Both the position numbers and the translations under genes were made by a program. Positions 58,189-64,000 of a DNA stretch of 64,000 nucleotides are shown piece by piece. The stretch is from a bacterium (GTDB lineage: Bacteria > BMS3Abin14): assembly GCA_020350725.1 (NCBI GenBank), contig CP070719.1, forward strand, positions 376,837-440,836. Direction: 5' to 3'. The notes under the pieces are model-generated. The model did no database searches. It was given only the letters and a program-made list of their open reading frames with translations, and was not told where the DNA came from. Each line of letters begins with the position of its first letter. Position 1 is the first letter of the stretch.

Positions 58189-60846
58189 ATGAACCCGGTC
58201 ATCACCGTCCTGATCTCCGTTCTGGCTCTCCTTTTCTCCTCGTTCCTCCCGGCCCAAGCGGCCGTGGTTGGTTCCTTCGATCTCTCCCTGCCCGCGGGGA
58301 CCGGCCTGGTGATGGGGGACAGCACCGCAACCCTGCCCTTCACCCTGGAGAACGACTCCTCCAGCGCCGACTCCATCCGCTGGGTCCGTCTATACTTCGA
58401 TGCGGCATTATATTACGTCAGTGTCGCCAACACCCCACCGGCGGGCTGGTCCGTAACCGAGATCAAGAACGCCGGTGCCGGCCAGACCTACATCACCTAC
58501 GGGGCCACGACGGGGGCCCTCGACCCCGGCGACTCGGTGGACTTTTCCATCCTCGTCACCGGGTCCAACGACGGCCCCTTCCCGGCTGACGTCAGCGACA
58601 TCACCGACTCCCTCGAGAGTTTCGACATCAGGACCGGACCGAGGAACAACGACGACACCTTCAACGGCTCCTCCCCGATCTGGACCCGGCACGGTCTGGC
58701 AGCCTCGATCGTTGCCTTCCCGGCATCGTCCGAGGCCGGCGACCTCATCACCGTCTCGGTCGCGGTAACCAACCGGACCACGGTCCTCCAGGCGGGGGTC
58801 ACGCCGGGGGTGCTGACCACACCAGGGAGCGGGACGGTGAGTTACGTGGGTGGTCCGAGTCCCGCCAGTGTCACCCTCGATTCCGGTCAGGAGCAGGTGT
58901 TTCTGTATACCTATCAGGCGGGCTCTGCCGGAGTCGTGCTCTTCTCCGGCTCCGCCTCCGGTTCCACATCACCGCTTTCTTCCCCGACATTCCAGTCCAA
59001 CAGTGTCGCCATCGGCGATTTTACCGCCCAAATGGCACTCGATCCCGCCTTCGCCATCAGCGGACAGCAGGTCACGGTCTCCATAACGCTCAACAACAAC
59101 GGGACGACACCGCTGATCGGTATCACACCCACGATCGTTGCCTCTCCGTCAAGCACCGCGGGAATCGCCGCCGTTTCCGGGCCCATCCCGCCGGCCATCG
59201 GTTCCCTGGCGCCGGGACAGTCCGCCGTCGTCCAGCGGGCCTTCACCGTGACGGGAGCAGCCGGCGACACCTTTCTCTTCACGGGCCAGGCGTTCTCCAC
59301 GACCCTGAGCACCGATCCGGTCGACACCTCCGTGGGGGAGATCTTCTCCTACTCGGCGACCGTCGCTCCGGACACCTTCCTTTCCGGATCCGCCAACGTC
59401 ACCCTTGCTTTCACTGCCTACAACGGCGGCGTGGACCCGGCGAGAAAAGTGGGGGTAACCATCCCGGGCGGCTGGGTCTTTCAGTCGGGAGCCGGCCCAA
59501 CCGGGTGGACCATCTCCTCGTCGGGCAACCCGACGGTGGTCGCCTTCCAGAACACCGTTTCCCCCATCCCGGGCGGGGGAAGCGAGACGTTCACCCTCAC
59601 CTTCTCCACTATTCCGGCGGTATTAAGCCCGACCCCCTACAATTTCCTGGTCAGTTTCTGGGATACCAATACCAACATGAACCAGGAACCGACCGGGGCG
59701 GTGGAGACGGCCGTGGAGGTCCTGCCCTACCAGGTGGTTCTCACCGCGTCCGTACCGGTTGGATTTTCCAGTCCACCCATCGCCGACGGCGTGGAATACT
59801 ATGACCTGGTGGCCACAGTCACGGATGGCGGCAGTCCTCTGGCAGGAGTGCCCGTTCTGTTCTCCGCCACGGTCGGATACCTGGGCGGCGCATCGGCTGT
59901 GACAGACAGCCTGGGCCGGGCGGTCAACACCCTGACCGGCCCGTTGTCCACGGTGGCCCTGAGCGCCGCGGTCACGGCAGAATACCTGAGCGCGGTCGGC
60001 GTCACCGTCCTCCCCTTCGATCCGTACACGGGCCTCGCCCTGGACTATGTTCCGGGCTCGCTGTCCCCCATGTCCGTCAACACCGGCGACCCTTCGGTCG
60101 CCTTCTCGTTGAGGGTGATCAACGTCGGGACCACGGACGCGACCCTGACCACCGCCTCCTCCTTCAGCTTCACCGATTCCCCCACGGCCGTCCCCCATAC
60201 GTTTGCGGTCCCTTTGGCCTCGTCCGGCCCGGCGACAGTCCCGCCGGGAGGGACAGCCGTCCTCACCTTTGACCCCGGCGGCGTGGATCCCGCCTTCCAG
60301 CCGGGCAGCTATTTCCCGCTTCTTTTCCTCTCCGACGGGGCGTCCTCCGGCTACCGGCCGGTGACCGACCCGGTGGCCGTGGCGGCTTTTCCGGACCTGC
60401 TGGTGATGAAGCAGGTCACCCTGATCAGCGATCCGGTCAGTGCGGTGAATCCCAAGGCCATCCCCGGCTCCGTCGTCCAGTACACGATCACCGTGGTGAA
60501 CACCGGCTCGGGGACTGCCGACGGCGACTCCGTGGTCATCGATGATTCGGTCCCGAACGGCGCGGAGCTTTTCGTGGGCGATCTTCCAGGGGGATCCGGT
60601 CCGGTCATGTTCTCCCCCATGACCAGCGGCCTTACCTACACCTTCCAGGGTCTGGGCAGCCCCGGCGACGGGGTGGCCTTCTCCGCCGACGGGGGATCCA
60701 GTTTCAATTACATTCCCGTTCCCGATACCGACGGCTTCGACAGCGATGTCACCGACATCAGGATCAATCCCGACGGTGTCCTCAACGGCAAGACAGGTCC
60801 GACGAATCCCGGTTTCAGTCTCAGTTTCCGGGTGAGGATCCGATGA
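58189..60846 (+). CDS. Large exported protein with Ig-like and DUF11 domains
   Basis: The product is 885 aa from ATG 58189; a longer frame begins at 58066, but this start gives a clear signal peptide (MNPVITVLISVLALLFSSFLPAQAA). The protein is Ser/Thr/Gly/Pro-rich with several beta-sandwich-like units (VTVSVAVTNRTTV, VTVSITLNNNGTT, NVTLAFTAYNGG). About residues 515-614 look like a Big_1 invasin-type Ig domain (VATVTDGGSPLAGVPVLFSA). About residues 733-815 form a DUF11/TIGR01451-like repeat (NPKAIPGSVVQYTITVVNTG...). No membrane anchor or LPXTG motif is seen. It is likely extracellular or surface-bound. Confidence 0.8.
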   Translation: MNPVITVLISVLALLFSSFLPAQAAVVGSFDLSLPAGTGLVMGDSTATLPFTLENDSSSADSIRWVRLYFDAALYYVSVANTPPAGWSVTEIKNAGAGQTYITYGATTGALDPGDSVDFSILVTGSNDGPFPADVSDITDSLESFDIRTGPRNNDDTFNGSSPIWTRHGLAASIVAFPASSEAGDLITVSVAVTNRTTVLQAGVTPGVLTTPGSGTVSYVGGPSPASVTLDSGQEQVFLYTYQAGSAGVVLFSGSASGSTSPLSSPTFQSNSVAIGDFTAQMALDPAFAISGQQVTVSITLNNNGTTPLIGITPTIVASPSSTAGIAAVSGPIPPAIGSLAPGQSAVVQRAFTVTGAAGDTFLFTGQAFSTTLSTDPVDTSVGEIFSYSATVAPDTFLSGSANVTLAFTAYNGGVDPARKVGVTIPGGWVFQSGAGPTGWTISSSGNPTVVAFQNTVSPIPGGGSETFTLTFSTIPAVLSPTPYNFLVSFWDTNTNMNQEPTGAVETAVEVLPYQVVLTASVPVGFSSPPIADGVEYYDLVATVTDGGSPLAGVPVLFSATVGYLGGASAVTDSLGRAVNTLTGPLSTVALSAAVTAEYLSAVGVTVLPFDPYTGLALDYVPGSLSPMSVNTGDPSVAFSLRVINVGTTDATLTTASSFSFTDSPTAVPHTFAVPLASSGPATVPPGGTAVLTFDPGGVDPAFQPGSYFPLLFLSDGASSGYRPVTDPVAVAAFPDLLVMKQVTLISDPVSAVNPKAIPGSVVQYTITVVNTGSGTADGDSVVIDDSVPNGAELFVGDLPGGSGPVMFSPMTSGLTYTFQGLGSPGDGVAFSADGGSSFNYIPVPDTDGFDSDVTDIRINPDGVLNGKTGPTNPGFSLSFRVRIR

Positions 60847-60920
60847 TGCAGACGTTTATCGAAGGCAGGCGCTTTCCCGTCATGAGGAAGGGGCCGGTTT
60901 TTTCCAAGGAGGTTGCAGTC

Positions 60921-61898
60921 ATGAAGCGTTACCTTGTAGCCGTTCTGACCGTTTTGGCCGTGTTTTTGGCTGCCCAGCCCGTCTGGGCGGCGGGAACCCC
61001 TGTGAACACGGTCATCGCCAACCAGGCCACCGCGGACTATCTCATCAACTCCAACCCGCTGAGTTCCACCAGCAACACGGTGTCCACGGCGGTGGCGGAG
61101 GTGATCGACGTCGTCGTGGTCTGGCAGGACAGTCCCTCCCTGGTGGTTTCGCCGGGAGACGCCGACCAGGCTCTGGCGTTCCTCATGTCCAACACGGGAA
61201 ACGGGGCCGAGACGTTCGATCTGTCCGCCACCAGCACGGTGCCGGGTGATGATTTCGACCCGGTCCTGCAGGCGCCTGCCCTATACGCGGACACCAACAC
61301 CAACGGCGTCTACGATGCCGGCACCGATCTCGCCATAGCCGGATCCACGGTTACCCTGAACGCCGACGAGGGAGTCCTCATCTTCGTGGTCAGCAACATC
61401 CCCGCCGGCATCTCCACGGACGGCTTCACCGGCGACACCCAGCTGACGGTGACGTCCCAGACGGCTGCAGCGGCGGGAACGACCCCGGGAAGCGGGCTCT
61501 CCAACGGAGGCGACGGCGGTGCAGTGGACGCCGTGGTGGGCAGCACCAGCGGTACGGCCACCGTCACGGGGACCTATCAGGTCTTCACCACCCAGCTGAC
61601 CATCCTCAAGAACGCCACCGTGTCCAATGCCTTCGGCGGTACCGAACCGATCCCCGGGGCAACGATCACCTACGACATCATCGTGACGGTGAGCGGTTCG
61701 GGACAGGCCGACAGTGTGGTGGTCACGGATCCGATCCCCGGTAACACGACCTACAGCTCAGGCACCCTCGCCGTGAACCCCGGGCCGGCCGTAAGCGCCA
61801 CCGTCGGGGGGGCGCCCCTGGGCGTGGCCGTCGATTTCGGGACCCTCGATTCCACGAACACACCCCAGACGATCACCTTCGATGTGACCATCGACTAA
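60921..61898 (+). CDS. Exported DUF11-type protein A
   Basis: The product is 325 aa from ATG 60921 with AAGGAGG at 60907-60913; an in-frame start at 60843 overlaps the previous gene. The signal peptide is MKRYLVAVLTVLAVFLAAQPVWA. The mature N-terminus (GTPVNTVIANQATADY) and an EF-hand-like loop DTNTNGVYDAGTD are followed by a C-terminal DUF11-like repeat (EPIPGATITYDIIVTVSGSGQADSVVVTDPIP). Its layout parallels the protein at 62645, so the two are probably paralogues. Confidence 0.8.
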   Translation: MKRYLVAVLTVLAVFLAAQPVWAAGTPVNTVIANQATADYLINSNPLSSTSNTVSTAVAEVIDVVVVWQDSPSLVVSPGDADQALAFLMSNTGNGAETFDLSATSTVPGDDFDPVLQAPALYADTNTNGVYDAGTDLAIAGSTVTLNADEGVLIFVVSNIPAGISTDGFTGDTQLTVTSQTAAAAGTTPGSGLSNGGDGGAVDAVVGSTSGTATVTGTYQVFTTQLTILKNATVSNAFGGTEPIPGATITYDIIVTVSGSGQADSVVVTDPIPGNTTYSSGTLAVNPGPAVSATVGGAPLGVAVDFGTLDSTNTPQTITFDVTID

Positions 61899-61914
61899 CG
61901 GGGAGGACGGGAAG

Positions 61915-62412
61915 ATGAAAAGAATTACTCTGATGACACTGTGCTCTATGGTTCTTCTCCTTTCGGTGCCCGTCACCGGCTTCGCCCAGGAAAAGGGCCA
62001 CATCGAACTGAAATCGATCGCCGAGATCGAATTGGAGACGACGGACGACAAGGGCGAGAGGGTGTGGGTGAGGTCTCCGGCCGAAAAGGCCTTTCCCGGC
62101 GACGAGATCATCTTCACCACCACCTACACCAACATCAGCGAGGAAAGGGCGGACAACGTCGCCATCACCAATCCCATACCCGAACAGATAACCTACCGGG
62201 CCGACAGCGCGGAGGGACAGGGGGCGGTCGTCACCTTCTCGGTGGACGGCGGCCGGACCTTCGACAAGCCCGAAAACCTCAGGGTCACCGGGGAGGACGG
62301 GAGGGAGAGGCCGGCAAGACCCTCCGAGTATACCCATATCCGTTGGCTGCTCCAGGGTGCCCTCCCTCCCGGCAGGGAAGGCACGGTGAGCTTCCGGGGG
62401 ATCATCAAATAG
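61915..62412 (+). CDS. Small exported single-DUF11 protein
   Basis: The product is 165 aa with signal peptide MKRITLMTLCSMVLLLSVPVTGFAQ. After a short acidic/basic segment (IELKSIAEIELETTDDKGERVW), one DUF11-like repeat makes up the rest (KAFPGDEIIFTTTYTNISEERADNVAITNPIP), ending in a FSVDGGRTF motif also present near the C-terminus of the 885-aa protein (FSADGGSSF). GGGGAGG lies upstream, 17 bp after the previous gene. It may be a minor subunit or adaptor; that is inference. Confidence 0.8.
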   Translation: MKRITLMTLCSMVLLLSVPVTGFAQEKGHIELKSIAEIELETTDDKGERVWVRSPAEKAFPGDEIIFTTTYTNISEERADNVAITNPIPEQITYRADSAEGQGAVVTFSVDGGRTFDKPENLRVTGEDGRERPARPSEYTHIRWLLQGALPPGREGTVSFRGIIK

Positions 62413-62541
62413 AGATTGAAAGAGGGCGCGGATCCACTCCCTCGGGCGAGGGGACCGCGTCCTGAACGGTGAGAAAAAATAAAAAGAGCGCAGGAGGTGA
62501 GGGATATCGAGAACCATGCAGGGACCTTGACCAGGATGGGC

Positions 62542-62591
62542 GACCCCCTGCTCCGGGCACTGTCCGGGCGGATCGGGGGTCAAGGAGCAGG
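62542..62591 (+). promoter_or_regulatory. Mutually exclusive hairpins in a 232-bp leader
   Basis: GACCCCC (62542-62548) can pair with GGGGGTC (62575-62581). CCTGCTCC (62547-62554) can pair perfectly with GGAGCAGG (62584-62591). The helices overlap by two bases, so both cannot fully form. A further CGCGG/CCGCG and CCCTCG/CGAGGG hairpin lies at about 62428-62458. The surrounding gap, 62413-62644, has no gene and ends with the GGAGAGGAG site of the next gene. It may be a regulatory RNA of no class I recognise. Confidence 0.45.
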
Positions 62592-62644
62592 AAAACAATG
62601 ACAGATCGACTGTTTGAAAACCCTAAAGGAGAGGAGAAGGTGAC

Positions 62645-63739
62645 ATGAAGTTACTGAAACGAGCACCGTTGAGGACATTAGCCGCCCTGGCTCTGTTTGC
62701 CCTGGCTATGCCGCAGACGGCGCTGGCCATCGGCACCGAAGCCGGGACCACCATCAGCAATACCGCCTCGGTGAGCTATTCCCTCGGGGCGGTATCCCAG
62801 AGGCCGGTGGAGAGCTCCCCCAGTGGAAACTCCGTTGCCGGAACAGGCAACGGGACGGCGACCACCTTTCTTGTCGACAACAAGGTCAACCTTGTGACGG
62901 CGGAGTTGGTCGCGGCGGCGACCCAGGCCGGCCCCGGACAGACCAACACGGTCTTCGCCTTCAACGTGTCCAACACCGGCAACACGGTACAGGATTATAC
63001 GGTCGTGGCCTCGAACTTCGCTGTCGGTGACACGGTGAATCTCGGCGGTCTGCTTACCGACGACATGGACGTGACCATCACAGCCGTAGCCGTCGACACC
63101 AGTGGAGACAATGCCTACGGTGCCGGTGACACCACGACCGCCGGAAACAGCGCCGTGATCAGCAACCTTTCCCCCAGCACCGCCGGGACGGACAGTAACA
63201 TCACCGTCTTCGTCCTGGCTACCGTGCCCATCAGCGCCGTGGACGGAAGCGTCGCGGTCGTCGGCCTCAACGCGACCACATTCGATGCCGGCGGCGGAGG
63301 TATCACCTCATCGAACGCCGGCGACGTCTGGGACACCACCACGGTACAGGTCGTGTTCGCCGATGGAGCGGGTTCCGATGACGTTGCCCTCAACGGCGAT
63401 TACTCGGCCCGGGGGGCCTATGTCGCGGCTGCAGCCCTCCTGACGGTGACCAAGAGCGCTGACGTGATCTCGGACCCGTTCACCACCACCGGAAATCCCA
63501 AGGCCATACCGGGAGCCGTGATCGAGTACACCGTCGAGATCAACAACTCGGGAACCGCGGCTGCGGACAGCGTCATCTTAACGGATGTCCTGCCTGCCAC
63601 CCTCGGCGCACCGGTCACCATCACCGGCGGCACCAGCAGCGCCTATAACTCGACCACCAACACGGTGACCATCGATTTCGGCACGATCGGCGCCGGTGCT
63701 GCCACCGCAACCGCGACTATCAGGGCCGTCATTCAGTAG
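62645..63739 (+). CDS. Exported DUF11-type protein B
   Basis: The product is 364 aa with signal peptide MKLLKRAPLRTLAALALFALAMPQTALA. The mature start (IGTEAGTTISNTASVSYSLG) and a Ca-loop-like DTSGDNAYGAGD resemble the protein at 60921. The C-terminal repeat NPKAIPGAVIEYTVEINNSGTAAADSVILTDVLP matches the repeat of the 885-aa protein almost word for word (NPKAIPGSVVQYTI). The low Cys and Lys content and Thr/Ala/Gly richness suggest an extracellular structural subunit. The group may continue beyond the window. Confidence 0.8.
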   Translation: MKLLKRAPLRTLAALALFALAMPQTALAIGTEAGTTISNTASVSYSLGAVSQRPVESSPSGNSVAGTGNGTATTFLVDNKVNLVTAELVAAATQAGPGQTNTVFAFNVSNTGNTVQDYTVVASNFAVGDTVNLGGLLTDDMDVTITAVAVDTSGDNAYGAGDTTTAGNSAVISNLSPSTAGTDSNITVFVLATVPISAVDGSVAVVGLNATTFDAGGGGITSSNAGDVWDTTTVQVVFADGAGSDDVALNGDYSARGAYVAAAALLTVTKSADVISDPFTTTGNPKAIPGAVIEYTVEINNSGTAAADSVILTDVLPATLGAPVTITGGTSSAYNSTTNTVTIDFGTIGAGAATATATIRAVIQ

Positions 63740-64000
63740 ATCCGGATGATGTGAAGCCGTATGGGTAACAGGCTGAGCGGAATCCTGCGCTTCTGGCGCT
63801 TTGCTGCCCACCCGATGGGTGGAACAGGGGATCCGTCTGCTCGAAAACTTACCTGTAAGCCATTAACCGGTCGGCGGGAGGGCATTAAGGCCCGTACGCC
63901 CACCCAGTGCGCGCCATCCCTACCGGCCCCCATGCGGGGACGCCGGCGCCAAAAGGTCCAGTACGCCCAGGTGCTGGTAATACAGCATACCCCGGCGGCC
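63740..64000 (+). other. Window-end region, no assigned gene
   Basis: A frame from ATG 63761 stays open to the edge, but its translation is Arg/Pro-rich, lacks a signal peptide and does not follow local codon style, so I do not call it a gene. Small perfect stems occur (GCGC/GCGC near 63788-63800; CCCACC/GGGTGG near 63810-63825). The stretch could be an untranslated leader for a further gene outside the window. Confidence 0.4.

Overview
This 64 kb window is chromosomal DNA of a diderm bacterium. It has an LptD outer-membrane assembly protein, lipoprotein and Sec signal peptides, and C- and G-ending codons in most genes. The ribosomal gene order, the trpB2-accD-folC order, a PyrR-controlled pyrimidine operon and PocR/GAF/GGDEF/HD-GYP signalling proteins resemble Deltaproteobacteria-like lineages. 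The exact phylum cannot be fixed from this sequence alone. Nearly every gene is on the + strand. I found no tRNA, rRNA, CRISPR array, insertion sequence or phage gene.

Region 1 (1-28,310) is the core information-processing block: the end of rplL, rpoB, rpoC, a terminator and a promoter, then rpsL-rpsG-fusA-tuf, then the S10, spc and alpha clusters (rpsJ to rplQ with secY, adk, map, infA, rpmJ and rpoA). It closes with a terminator. The order is canonical except that rplC (ribosomal protein L3) is absent between rpsJ and rplD. The tuf gene also carries codon usage unlike its neighbours over most of its length, and L17 has a long Lys/Ala-rich tail.

Region 2 (28,386-39,384) holds a two-domain EcfA-type ATPase, a TrpB2-type tryptophan synthase beta chain, accD, folC, lptD, a small membrane protein, lepA, lepB and a small anchored protein.

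Region 3 (39,511-52,587) is a complete de novo UMP operon: pyrR, pyrB, pyrC, carA, carB, a transglutaminase-like lipoprotein, pyrK, pyrD, pyrF, a single-domain response regulator and pyrE. Its leader has a promoter, a PyrR-type RNA hairpin, a 52-codon leader frame running through the attenuator, and a strong intrinsic terminator. Several gaps here and nearby hold imperfect inverted repeats built from short degenerate words.

Region 4 (52,953-57,743) is a signalling group: a MerR-like regulator overlapping a pseudo-receiver/GAF/GAF/HD-GYP phosphodiesterase, then a PocR/GAF/GGDEF diguanylate cyclase.

Region 5 (58,006-64,000) starts with a sigma-54-type promoter element and encodes four consecutive exported proteins, each with a DUF11/TIGR01451-like repeat. 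This uncharacterised surface or extracellular gene set is the best candidate here for an undescribed system. The last 261 bases hold hairpins and no convincing gene.
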